DNA of 64,000 nucleotides from Streptomyces litmocidini (GTDB taxonomy: Bacteria > Actinomycetota > Actinomycetes > Streptomycetales > Streptomycetaceae). Below are positions 16,470 through 24,987 of the stretch, piece after piece; the stretch's first letter is position 1; the number at the start of each line of letters is the position of its first letter. Location: assembly GCF_014649755.1 (NCBI RefSeq), contig NZ_BMTQ01000004.1, positions 496,001-560,000 of the forward strand. Direction: 5' to 3'. The position numbers and the translations under genes are program-made. Below the pieces are notes generated by a model. The model made no database searches. It saw only the letters and a list, made by a program, of their open reading frames with translations, and had not been told where the DNA came from.

Positions 16470-18671
16470 CTAGGCGCGGCTGAGCGCGTTGTAGTTCTCC
16501 AGGACCTGGTACAGGCCGACGAGCTCGCGCCCGTACTGCGCCGCCTTGTCGCCGGTGCCGTTGTAGCGGGCGAGCAGGGCCTGCGTGTCGGCGAGGCCGG
16601 TGGTCAGCGACGGCGCGGCGATGCCGAGCTGGTGGGCGTTGTAGATCGTCAGGTACGCGACCGAGCGGATGTTGTACTCGGGGTCCTGGAGCTGGTCCCA
16701 GACCGCCCTGGTGTCGGCGCTGGTCAGCGGGGTGGCGTTGAGGATGCCCTGCTGGATGCAGTAGTTCCGGGCCTGGATGGTCACCCAGGCGAAGATCTGG
16801 CCCCAGCCGGTGCTGCAGTCGTCCTTGAGGCCGGCCTTGACGGCCTCGTCGGCGACCGCGTCGAGCGCGTTCAGCTTGCGCAGCTCCCACAGGACGGGGG
16901 CCTGGATGAGCGCCTTGCGGATCTTCAGCGTCCTGGCGAGGTTGGTGAAGAGGTAGTCGGCGTCGATGACGCGGTTGAAGGCCTCGGTGGTGCTGACGGC
17001 CCCGTAGGTGACCCAGTCGCCGTCCAGGGTCCAGCCCTCGCCGCCGGTCTCGGGGACGCCGATGGAGGTGAGGTACGACTGGATGTCGGCGAGCAGGGGC
17101 GCCTTGTACGCGGCCTGGTCGAGGTCCTTGTCCAGGCCGGTCACGATGCCGGCGGGCGGGTCGAAGTCCGCCTGGCCCCGGTCCCGGCCGGAGGCCATGT
17201 CGTTGTCGATGTTGATGGCGCCGGCGCCGGAGCCGACCGTGATCGTGGCGATCTGGTCGAAGGCCCACTTGTCCGGCAGCGGGTAGCCCAGGTTTCCGGA
17301 GAAGCCGGCCGACATGTCGGAGACGAAGGCGGTCTCGGCGTACCCGGCGTCGGTGACGCGCTGGCAGATGTTGCGCGGGCCGTAGACGCCGACCCGGTAG
17401 CCCGAGTTCTCGGTGACGGTGCGGAAGACGCCGCGGAAGTGCGGGAGGACGTTGGAGGTGACCTCGGCGTCCATGGCGTCGTAGTCGACGGCGAAGTAGA
17501 TGATCGAGCCCGGCTTGAAGCCGTGCGCCCGTGCCCATTCGACGGCGCTGGTCGCGTCGACGCAGCCCTGGCCGTAGTGGAAGTAGCCCGCCGAGTCGGA
17601 GAACGTCTGGTAGATCGGGAAGCAGCGCAGCCCGTACGCCTTGATCGTGTCGAGCTCGCCCGGCTGGATCTGCTTCTCGGGCGTTCTGCCGTTGGGGTAC
17701 GGGTTGTAGAGGTACCGGCCGACGTAGGTGTACCCGGCGTCGACGAGGGTCTGGGCGCGCTCCGGCGTGATCTTGGTGACGCAGTCGCAGGCGCTGCCCC
17801 TGCGGGTCTGGTCGCCGTACGAGACGAGCAGCGAGGACCAGGTCGCGTAGTCGGCGACACCGGTGACCGACAGCATGGAGAAGGCCTGGAAGGCCTCGAC
17901 CTCGCTCTGGACCCCGCCGGTGAACTCGCCGAAGAGGACGTTGCGCTTGTTGAGGACCATCGCGGCCGTGAACAGGTACGCCCAGGTGCTGCTGTTGCCC
18001 AGGCCGATGACGTGGGACTTCAGGCCGGCCTGGGTGCCGGGGCCGAAGTTGCCGTTGGCGACGCCGTCGGCCATGCCCAGCTCGTACTGGATGGCGAAGA
18101 GCATGGACTTCGCGACGTCGCGGGAGTGGTGGCCGTCGCAGGGGATGATGTAGAAGTCCCGGCGGTTGACGTAGCGCGCGTTCAGCCACCGCTGGACGGT
18201 GCGGATCTGCTCGTTGGCGCCGGCGGTGCTGACGTAGGCGTCCATGGTGAGCAGGGCCTTGACGACCTTCGGCTCCAGGGACGTGCCCGAGTAGGCGCTG
18301 TCCACGCCCATGTGGAGCTTGAGCTGCGCCACGGCGGCCTGGACCCGGCTGTTGTAGATGCCGTCGATCTCGCCGCCGTCGTAGCCCTTGCAGTACAGGG
18401 CGGACTGGATGATGCGGCAGAAGTTCGCCGACGGCATCGTGGAGGCGTTGAGGCTCGGGTACTTCGACTGCAGCGTGGACAGGGTGGTGGGCCCGAAGGC
18501 GTTCGACAGGCTGGTGAGGCCCATCTCGTACTGGAGGGCCCGGGTGAGGGCGTACATGACCGTCCAGCTGGTCCTGCCGTCCTCTTCCAGCTTGGATATG
18601 CCCAGCATCGCCCCGTTGTCGTAGGTCGAGTTGATGAAGCGCTGGGCCCTCTCGACCATCGCGTCAGCCAT
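16470..18671 (-). CDS. Large DUF1906 (Rv2525c-type glycoside hydrolase-like) protein without signal peptide
   Basis: 733 aa starting MADAMVERAQRFINSTYDN, with a strong AAGGAG before the ATG. Two N-terminal modules resemble peptidoglycan-binding repeats: ALQYEMGLTSLSNAFGPTTL with DGGEIDGIYNSRVQAAVAQL, and MLFAIQYELGMADGVANGNF. A TIM-barrel DUF1906 domain (about 270-490) follows: AGYTYVGRYLY, IYFAVDYDAMDAE, VGVYGPRNICQ, INIDNDMASG. About 240 further helical residues are unassigned. Proteins of this type handle cell-wall glycans, but no secretion signal is visible, so export would need another route. It is divergent from desF, with an iron box between. Confidence 0.75.
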   Translation of the reverse strand: MADAMVERAQRFINSTYDNGAMLGISKLEEDGRTSWTVMYALTRALQYEMGLTSLSNAFGPTTLSTLQSKYPSLNASTMPSANFCRIIQSALYCKGYDGGEIDGIYNSRVQAAVAQLKLHMGVDSAYSGTSLEPKVVKALLTMDAYVSTAGANEQIRTVQRWLNARYVNRRDFYIIPCDGHHSRDVAKSMLFAIQYELGMADGVANGNFGPGTQAGLKSHVIGLGNSSTWAYLFTAAMVLNKRNVLFGEFTGGVQSEVEAFQAFSMLSVTGVADYATWSSLLVSYGDQTRRGSACDCVTKITPERAQTLVDAGYTYVGRYLYNPYPNGRTPEKQIQPGELDTIKAYGLRCFPIYQTFSDSAGYFHYGQGCVDATSAVEWARAHGFKPGSIIYFAVDYDAMDAEVTSNVLPHFRGVFRTVTENSGYRVGVYGPRNICQRVTDAGYAETAFVSDMSAGFSGNLGYPLPDKWAFDQIATITVGSGAGAINIDNDMASGRDRGQADFDPPAGIVTGLDKDLDQAAYKAPLLADIQSYLTSIGVPETGGEGWTLDGDWVTYGAVSTTEAFNRVIDADYLFTNLARTLKIRKALIQAPVLWELRKLNALDAVADEAVKAGLKDDCSTGWGQIFAWVTIQARNYCIQQGILNATPLTSADTRAVWDQLQDPEYNIRSVAYLTIYNAHQLGIAAPSLTTGLADTQALLARYNGTGDKAAQYGRELVGLYQVLENYNALSRA

Positions 18672-18789
18672 GGATCTCCTTCGTCTGCGGCAACGCACGC
18701 GGAGAGGCGTCACGCCGTCGCCGAAACGAGGAGCCCCCCTCTCCCGATTCAGCCAGACCCTAGCAGCGAATCCCCCCTACTGATCAATA

Positions 18790-18808
18790 TGAGGTTAGGC
18801 TAACCTAC
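18790..18808. promoter_or_regulatory. Iron box (DmdR/IdeR type) before desF
   Basis: TGAGGTTAGGCTAACCTAC matches the 19-bp DmdR iron box (TTAGGTTAGGCTAACCTAA) at 16 of 19 positions with the core intact. It lies 40 bp before the desF start and 119 bp before the divergent DUF1906 gene, so either or both could be iron-regulated. Confidence 0.8.
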
Positions 18809-18848
18809 CTTAGACTTGCCCGGGCCGACCAAGAAGGTGCCCCGACCC

Positions 18849-19736
18849 ATGACGCACAGCGAGACCGCCCCCTTCCAGTTCTTCTCCCTCCAGGTCGACC
18901 GGACGCGGCGGCTCGGCCCGTCCCTGGTCCGCATCACCTTCACCGGGGACGACCTGGAGGACTTCGCCGCCGGGGGCCGCGACCAGTCCCTCTCCCTCTT
19001 CCTGCCGCACCCCGGTCAGGACGCGCCGGTCCTGCCGCCCCTGGACGACCCGGACATGTACGCGATCCTGGGCGCCTGGCGGGCCATGCCCGACGACGTG
19101 CGGGCCGTGATGCGCTCGTACACCGTCCGCGAGCAGCGCACCGGGCCGAACGAGATCGACATCGACTTCGCCCTCCACGGCGAGACGTCGGCCGCCGGCG
19201 CGGCGGGCGTCGGCCCGGCCTGCCGCTGGGCCGGCCGCGCCGAGCCCGGCGACCGGGTGGTGGTCCTGGGCCCGGCGGTCGCCGAGAACACGGGCGTCCG
19301 CTTCCGGCTGCCGGAGGACGCCGACTCCGTGCTGATCTGGGCCGACGAGACGGCCCTGCCCGCCGCCTCCGCGATCCTGGAGTGGCTGCCGGCCGAGACC
19401 CGCGCCCAGGTGTTCCTGGAAGTGCCGTACTCCGGCGACCGGATGGAGCTCGCGACCGAGGCGGACGCCACGGTCACCTGGCTCGTACGGGAGGAGGGGG
19501 CGCCGTCCCCCGTCGACGCGGTGTCCGGCGTCCAGCTGCCCGGCGAGGCGCCGTACGTCTGGATCGCGGGCGAGTCGGGCGCCGTGAGGGCGTTGCGCCG
19601 CCACTTCGTGCGGGAGCGGGGGCTCGACCGCCGCCGGGTCACGTTCGTCGGCTACTGGCGCAGGGGCCTGTCCGAGGACGCCCTGCGCGAGGTGCCGGAC
19701 GAGACGGCGCAGGACGAGGCCCGGGAAGCGGCGTAG
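18849..19736 (+). CDS. desF: Siderophore-interacting protein (ferric-siderophore reductase, DesF-like)
   Basis: A 295-aa flavin reductase-like protein that releases iron from ferrioxamine in the cytoplasm. The FAD-binding segment MRSYTVREQR precedes the acidic IDIDFALHG; the NAD-binding half has VLIWADETALPAASAILEWL and a closing VTFVGYWRRGLSEDAL. It begins at the ATG at 18849, 40 bp downstream of an iron box. It is separated from desA by a terminator and a second iron box, so it is an independent iron-regulated unit. In S. coelicolor it adjoins desE, which is not present here. Confidence 0.88.
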   Translation: MTHSETAPFQFFSLQVDRTRRLGPSLVRITFTGDDLEDFAAGGRDQSLSLFLPHPGQDAPVLPPLDDPDMYAILGAWRAMPDDVRAVMRSYTVREQRTGPNEIDIDFALHGETSAAGAAGVGPACRWAGRAEPGDRVVVLGPAVAENTGVRFRLPEDADSVLIWADETALPAASAILEWLPAETRAQVFLEVPYSGDRMELATEADATVTWLVREEGAPSPVDAVSGVQLPGEAPYVWIAGESGAVRALRRHFVRERGLDRRRVTFVGYWRRGLSEDALREVPDETAQDEAREAA

Positions 19737-19787
19737 CCGCTCCGTGCCTCCGGAGCGGCACGGCCGCCCCCGTCCCCCCGCAGGGCC

Positions 19788-19823
19788 AACGGCCCCCCGG
19801 CGCCTCGGAGTCGGGGGGCCGTT
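19788..19823 (+). terminator. Terminator after desF
   Basis: AACGGCCCCCC (19788-19798) pairs perfectly with GGGGGGCCGTT (19813-19823) around a 14-nt loop, followed by GTGTCGT. It separates desF from the desA promoter. Confidence 0.75.
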
Positions 19824-19834
19824 GTGTCGTAAAG

Positions 19835-19853
19835 TTAGGTTAGGCTAACCTAA
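19835..19853. promoter_or_regulatory. Perfect iron box before desA
   Basis: TTAGGTTAGGCTAACCTAA is a perfect 19-bp iron box (palindromic around the central base), 37 bp before the desA start. Known DmdR1 operators have this sequence. It implies iron repression of the whole desABCD operon. Confidence 0.92.
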
Positions 19854-19890
19854 CCAAGACCGACCGAGTCCGCTCCCGGAAGGGCCCCAC

Positions 19891-21330
19891 ATGCGTTCCC
19901 ACCTGCTCAACGACACGACGGCGGAGAGCTACCGGCGCTCCGTCACCGAAGGAGTGGAGCGGGTGGCGAGGAAACTCACGACGGCGCGTGGGCCGTTCAC
20001 GGGCGTGACGCCCGCCGAGCTGGCCCCCGCCGTCGACGCCGTCGACCTCGACCGGCCGCTCGGCGACGCCTCCGCCGCCCTCGACGAGCTGGAGGACGTC
20101 TACCTCCGCGACGCCGTCTACTTCCACCACCCCCGCTATCTCGCGCACCTCAACTGCCCGGTGGTCATCCCCGCCGTCCTCGGCGAGGCCGTCCTCTCGG
20201 CGGTCAACTCCTCGCTCGACACCTGGGACCAGAGCGCCGGCGGCACCCTCATCGAGCGGAAACTGATCGACTGGACCACCGGCCGGATCGGCCTCGGCCC
20301 GCTCGCCGACGGCGTCTTCACCAGCGGCGGCACCCAGTCCAACCTCCAGGCCCTGCTCCTCGCCCGCGAGGAGACCGGCACCACCGACCTGACGAAGCTG
20401 CGGATCTTCTCCTCCGAGTGCAGCCACTTCAGCGTCCAGAAGTCGGCCCAGCTGCTCGGCCTCGGCCGCGACGCCGTCGTCTCCGTCCCGGTCGACCGGA
20501 ACAAGCGGATGCAGTCCGTCGTCCTCGCCGCCGAGCTGGAGGCCTGCCGCGCCGAGGGCCTGATCCCGATGGCGATCGTCGCCACCGCCGGCACCACCGA
20601 CTTCGGCTCCATCGACCCGCTCCCCGAGATCGCGAACCTGGCCGCCGAGTACGGCGCCTGGATGCACGTCGACGCCGCCTACGGCTGCGGACTGCTCGCC
20701 TCCCGGACCCGCCGTGGACTCCTGGACGGCATCGAGCGGGCCGACTCGGTCACCGTCGACTACCACAAGTCCTTCTTCCAGCCGGTGAGCTCCTCCGCCG
20801 TCCTGGTCCGCGACGGCGCCACCCTGCGCCACGCGACCTACCACGCGGACTACCTCAACCCGCGCCGGACACTGGCCGAGAAGATCCCCAACCAGGTCGA
20901 CAAGTCCCTCCAGACCACTCGCCGTTTCGACGCCCTCAAGCTCTGGATGACCCTCCGCGTGATGGGCGCCGACGGCATCGGCGAGCTCTTCGACGAGGTC
21001 TGCGCCCTGGCCCGCGAGGGCTTCGAGCTGCTCGCCGCCGACCCGCGCTACGACGTCGTGGTCGAGCCCCAGCTCTCCACCCTCGTCTACCGCTACGTCC
21101 CCGGGACCGCCGCCTCCCCCGAGGACGTCGACCGGGCCAACCTCCACGCCCGCAAGGCCCTGTTCGCCTCGGGCGAGGCCGTCGTCGCCGGCACCGAGGT
21201 CGACGGCCGCCAGTACCTCAAGTTCACCCTGCTCAACCCCGAGACCACCGCGGCCGACATCGCCGCCGTCCTCGATCTGATAGCCGGCCACGCCGAGCAG
21301 TACCTGGGAGAGAACCTTGTCCACGCCTGA
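19891..21330 (+). CDS. desA: Lysine decarboxylase of desferrioxamine biosynthesis
   Basis: A 479-aa PLP-dependent group II decarboxylase that converts L-lysine to cadaverine, the first step to desferrioxamine. Motifs are [39 protein letters not shown], the [12 protein letters not shown] aspartate region and the PLP lysine in [12 protein letters not shown] (K293). It starts at the ATG at 19891 and ends overlapping the desB start by 14 bp. Iron control is through the perfect iron box upstream. Confidence 0.95.
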   Translation: MRSHLLNDTTAESYRRSVTEGVERVARKLTTARGPFTGVTPAELAPAVDAVDLDRPLGDASAALDELEDVYLRDAVYFHHPRYLAHLNCPVVIPAVLGEAVLSAVNSSLDTWDQSAGGTLIERKLIDWTTGRIGLGPLADGVFTSGGTQSNLQALLLAREETGTTDLTKLRIFSSECSHFSVQKSAQLLGLGRDAVVSVPVDRNKRMQSVVLAAELEACRAEGLIPMAIVATAGTTDFGSIDPLPEIANLAAEYGAWMHVDAAYGCGLLASRTRRGLLDGIERADSVTVDYHKSFFQPVSSSAVLVRDGATLRHATYHADYLNPRRTLAEKIPNQVDKSLQTTRRFDALKLWMTLRVMGADGIGELFDEVCALAREGFELLAADPRYDVVVEPQLSTLVYRYVPGTAASPEDVDRANLHARKALFASGEAVVAGTEVDGRQYLKFTLLNPETTAADIAAVLDLIAGHAEQYLGENLVHA

Positions 21331-22591
21331 GATCCACGACTTCATCGGCATCGGGCTCGGTCCGTTCAACCTCGGACTCGCCTGCCTGACCGAGCCGATC
21401 GCCGAGCTGGACGGGGTCTTCCTGGAGTCCAAGCCGGACTTCGAGTGGCACTCGGGGATGTTCCTCGACGGCGCCCACCTCCAGACCCCCTTCATGTCGG
21501 ACCTGGTCACCCTCGCGGACCCGACCTCCCCGTACTCCTTCCTCAACTACCTGAAGGAGAAGGGCCGGCTCTACTCCTTCTACATCCGCGAGAACTTCTA
21601 TCCGCTGCGCACGGAGTACAACGACTACTGCCGCTGGGCCGCCGGGAAACTCACCTCGATCCGCTTCTCCACGACCGTCGCCTCGGTCGCGTACGACGAG
21701 CCCGCCGAGGTGTACGTGGTGACCACGACCTCGGGAGAAACGTTCCGGTCGCACCGGATCGTCCTCGGCACCGGCACCCCGCCGTACGTCCCGGAGTCCT
21801 GCGAGGGACTCGGCGGCGACCTGATCCACAACTCGCGCTACCTCCCGAACAAGGAGGAGCTCCAGAAGAAGAAGTCGATCACCCTGGTCGGCAGCGGCCA
21901 GAGCGCCGCCGAGATCTACCACGACCTCCTGAGCGAGATCGACGTCCACGGCTACCAGCTGAACTGGCTGACCCGCTCCCCCCGCTTCTTCCCCCTCGAA
22001 TACACCAAGCTCACCCTGGAGATGACCTCCCCGGAGTACGTGGACTACTTCCACGCGCTGCCCGAGAGGACCCGCTACCGCCTGGAGACCCAGCAGAAGG
22101 GCCTCTTCAAGGGCATCGACGGCGAACTCATCGACGCCATCTTCGACCTGCTCTACCAGAAGAACCTGGCCGGCCCGGTCCCCACCCGCCTCCTGACCAA
22201 CTCCTCCCTGAACACGGCCGCGTACGACCCCGCGACGGGCACGTACACGCTCGGCTTCCGCCAGGAGGAGCAGGAGAAGGACTTCACCCTGGAGACCGAG
22301 GGCCTGATCCTCGCCACGGGCTACAGGTACGCCGTCCCCGCGTTCCTGAAGCCGGTCGAGGACCGCCTCCGCTTCGACGGCCGGGGCCGCTTCGACGTGG
22401 CCCGCAACTACGCGATCGACACCACCGGCCGCGGGATCTTCCTCCAGAACGCCGGCGTGCACACCCACTCGATCACCTCGCCCGACCTGGGCATGGGCCC
22501 GTACCGCAACGCGTACATCATCGGGGAGATGCTGGGTTCCGAGTACTACCCGGTAGAGAAGACCATCGCGTTCCAGGAGTTCGCCGCATGA
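21317..22591 (+). CDS. desB: Cadaverine N-hydroxylase (FAD monooxygenase)
   Basis: A 424-aa N-hydroxylating flavoprotein of the lysine/ornithine monooxygenase family, turning cadaverine into N-hydroxycadaverine. It has the FAD motif [16 protein letters not shown], the NADPH motif [17 protein letters not shown] and the C-terminal [12 protein letters not shown]. The start is a TTG at 21317 inside the end of desA, with GGGAGAG before it; the protein then begins [15 protein letters not shown]. Rare start use and overlap suggest translational coupling to desA. Its end overlaps the desC ATG. Confidence 0.95.
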   Translation: MSTPEIHDFIGIGLGPFNLGLACLTEPIAELDGVFLESKPDFEWHSGMFLDGAHLQTPFMSDLVTLADPTSPYSFLNYLKEKGRLYSFYIRENFYPLRTEYNDYCRWAAGKLTSIRFSTTVASVAYDEPAEVYVVTTTSGETFRSHRIVLGTGTPPYVPESCEGLGGDLIHNSRYLPNKEELQKKKSITLVGSGQSAAEIYHDLLSEIDVHGYQLNWLTRSPRFFPLEYTKLTLEMTSPEYVDYFHALPERTRYRLETQQKGLFKGIDGELIDAIFDLLYQKNLAGPVPTRLLTNSSLNTAAYDPATGTYTLGFRQEEQEKDFTLETEGLILATGYRYAVPAFLKPVEDRLRFDGRGRFDVARNYAIDTTGRGIFLQNAGVHTHSITSPDLGMGPYRNAYIIGEMLGSEYYPVEKTIAFQEFAA

Positions 22592-23154
22592 CCGCCCAGA
22601 CCAATCGGACCGACCGGACCGACCGGACCGTCCGGATACGCCCGCTCGACCCGCTCACGGACGCCGAGCTGATCCACCCCTGGGTCACCCACCCCAAGGC
22701 CGCCTTCTGGATGATGCAGGACGCGAAGCTCCAGGACGTCGAACGCGAGTACATGGCGATCGCCGCCCATCCGCACCACGACGCCTTCATCGGCCTCGTC
22801 GACGGCGAGCCCGCCTTCCTCATGGAGCGGTACGACCCCTCGGAGGTCGAGCTCGTCGGACTGTACGAGGCGCGGCCCGGCGACGTCGGGATGCACTTCC
22901 TCGTCGCGCCCACCGACACCCCCGTGCACGGCTTCACCCGGACCGTGATCACCGCCGTGATGGCGGAACTGTTCGCCGACCCGGCGACCGCCCGCGTGGT
23001 CGTCGAGCCCGACGTCCGCAACAAGGCCGTCCACGCGCTCAACGAGGCCGTCGGCTTCGTGCCCGAGCGCGAGATCCAGAAGCCCGAGAAGAAGGCCCTG
23101 CTGAGCTTCTGCACCCGTGCCCGGTTCGAGACCGCCGTCGGAGCCGCCGCGTGA
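22588..23154 (+). CDS. desC: Acyltransferase of desferrioxamine biosynthesis
   Basis: A 188-aa GNAT-fold acyltransferase that adds acetyl or succinyl from CoA to N-hydroxycadaverine. Visible features are [31 protein letters not shown] and [20 protein letters not shown]. Its ATG overlaps the desB TGA and its own TGA overlaps the desD GTG. The N-terminus has a short TDR repeat ([14 protein letters not shown]) from a tandem duplication at about 22605-22632. Confidence 0.93.
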   Translation: MTAQTNRTDRTDRTVRIRPLDPLTDAELIHPWVTHPKAAFWMMQDAKLQDVEREYMAIAAHPHHDAFIGLVDGEPAFLMERYDPSEVELVGLYEARPGDVGMHFLVAPTDTPVHGFTRTVITAVMAELFADPATARVVVEPDVRNKAVHALNEAVGFVPEREIQKPEKKALLSFCTRARFETAVGAAA

Positions 23155-24920
23155 ACCCCGTCGCGCACCTCACCCCCGAGCGCTGGGCCGCCGCCAACCG
23201 CGCCCTGATCCGCAAGGGCCTCGCCGAGTTCGCCCACGAGCGGCTGCTCAACCCCAAGGAGCTGGGCGAGAGCCGCTACCAGGTCCTCAGCGACGACGGC
23301 ACGACCGAGTACCGCTTCACCGCCGACCGCTTCGCGCTCGACCACTGGCAGGTCTACCCGGACTCGATCAGCCGCCACCGGGGCGACGAGCAGCTCCCGC
23401 TCGACGCGCTCCAGTTCGTCATCGAGCTGCGCGGCTCCCTCGGCCTGAGCGACGAGATCCTGCCGGTCTACCTGGAGGAGATCTCCTCCACCCTGGCCGG
23501 CACGGCCTACAAGTCGACCAAGCCGCCCGTCACCTCCGCCGAACTGGCCCGCGCCGGCTTCCAGGCGATCGAGACCGGGATGACGGAGGGCCACCCCTGC
23601 TTCGTCGCCAACAACGGCCGGCTGGGCTTCGGCGTCGACGAGTACCGGGCGTACGCCCCCGAGGCCGCGAGCGGGATCCGGCTGATCTGGCTGGCCGCGC
23701 GCCGCGACCGGGCCACCTTCACGGCCGGGGCGGACATCGAGTACGAGGCCTTCGTCCGCGCCGAGCTCGGCGACGCGGCGGTGGACGGCTTCGCCGCGAC
23801 CCTCGCCGGGCGCGGCCTCGACCCGGCCGACTACCTCCTCGTGCCGGCCCACCCCTGGCAGTGGTGGAACAAGCTGTCCGTCACCTTCGCCGCCGAGGTC
23901 GCCCAGCAGCGCCTGGTGTACCTGGGCGAGGGCGACGACACCTATCTGGCGCAGCAGTCGATCCGCACCTTCTTCAACAGCTCCGACCCGGCCAAGCACT
24001 ACGTGAAGACGGCCCTGTCCGTCCTCAACATGGGCTTCATGCGGGGCCTGTCGGCGGCGTACATGGAGGCCACGCCGGCGATCAACGACTGGCTGCACGG
24101 TCTGGTCGAGGCGGACGCCACGCTGAAGGCGGCCCGGTTCTCGATCATCCGGGAGCGGGCGGCGGTCGGCTACCGGCACCTGGAGTACGAGGCCGCGACG
24201 GACCGCTACTCCCCGTACCGGAAGATGCTGGCGGCGCTGTGGCGCGAGTCCCCGGTGCCGTCCCTCGCCGAGGGCGAGCGCCTGGCGACGATGGCCTCCC
24301 TCCTCCACCTGGACCACACGGGCGCGTCCTTCGCGGGCGCGCTGGTCGAGGAGTCGGGTCTGGAGCCGGCGGTGTGGCTGCGGGGGTACCTGGACGCGTA
24401 CCTCCTGCCGGTCCTGCACTGCTTCTACGCGTACGACCTGGTCTTCATGCCGCACGGCGAGAACGTGATCCTCGTCCTCGACGAGCGCGGCGCGGTCGCG
24501 CGGGCGGTCTTCAAGGACATCGCCGAGGAGATCTGCGTGATGGACCCGACGGCGGTCCTCCCGCCGGCGGTGGAGCGCGTCCGCGCCGAGGTCCCGGAGG
24601 ACATGAAGCTCCTGTCGGTCTTCACGGACGTCTTCGACTGCTTCCTCCGCTTCCTGGGCGCGACCCTGGCGGCGGAGGGCGTCCTGGACGAGGACGGCTT
24701 CTGGCGGACGGTCGCGGAGTGCGTGCGCGCCTACCAGGAGTCGAAGCCGGAGCTGGCGGAGAAGTTCGCGCGGTACGACATGTTCGCGGAGACCTTCGCC
24801 CTCTCCGCCCTCAACCGCCTCCAGCTCCGCAACAACCGGCAGATGGTCGACCTGGCGGACCCGTCGGCGGCCCTCCAGCTGGTCGGCGACCTGGTGAACC
24901 CGATCGCCCGGTTCGCCTGA
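23151..24920 (+). CDS. desD: Desferrioxamine synthetase (NRPS-independent siderophore synthetase)
   Basis: A 589-aa IucA/IucC-family ATP-dependent synthetase that condenses and cyclises hydroxysuccinyl-cadaverine units into desferrioxamine E or related products. Conserved stretches are TEGHPCFVANNGRLGFGVDE, LVPAHPWQWWNKLSVTFA, SIRTFFNSSDPAKHYVKTAL and the C-terminal FMPHGENVILVLDERG. It starts with a GTG overlapping the desC TGA (GTGA). A strong terminator ends the operon. Confidence 0.95.
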   Translation: MNPVAHLTPERWAAANRALIRKGLAEFAHERLLNPKELGESRYQVLSDDGTTEYRFTADRFALDHWQVYPDSISRHRGDEQLPLDALQFVIELRGSLGLSDEILPVYLEEISSTLAGTAYKSTKPPVTSAELARAGFQAIETGMTEGHPCFVANNGRLGFGVDEYRAYAPEAASGIRLIWLAARRDRATFTAGADIEYEAFVRAELGDAAVDGFAATLAGRGLDPADYLLVPAHPWQWWNKLSVTFAAEVAQQRLVYLGEGDDTYLAQQSIRTFFNSSDPAKHYVKTALSVLNMGFMRGLSAAYMEATPAINDWLHGLVEADATLKAARFSIIRERAAVGYRHLEYEAATDRYSPYRKMLAALWRESPVPSLAEGERLATMASLLHLDHTGASFAGALVEESGLEPAVWLRGYLDAYLLPVLHCFYAYDLVFMPHGENVILVLDERGAVARAVFKDIAEEICVMDPTAVLPPAVERVRAEVPEDMKLLSVFTDVFDCFLRFLGATLAAEGVLDEDGFWRTVAECVRAYQESKPELAEKFARYDMFAETFALSALNRLQLRNNRQMVDLADPSAALQLVGDLVNPIARFA

Positions 24921-24939
24921 GCCGTTCCGGGACCGGCGC

Positions 24940-24974
24940 GGGCCCCGGCGGAGCACGGTCCTCCGCCGGGGCCC
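24940..24974. terminator. Bidirectional terminator, desD / hexosaminidase
   Basis: GGGCCCCGGCGGAG (24940-24953) and CTCCGCCGGGGCCC (24961-24974) form a perfect 14-bp stem with a 7-nt loop. It lies between the converging desD and GH20 genes and can serve both. Confidence 0.85.
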
Positions 24975-24987
24975 GTGGTCGTGCCCG

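Noticed and set aside
18672..24920. Larger biosynthetic cluster (NRPS or PKS) around the siderophore genes
   Set aside because: Only the NRPS-independent des genes are present. No carrier-protein, adenylation or ketosynthase domain is seen nearby, and the AMP-binding protein at 59419 is a stand-alone CoA ligase.
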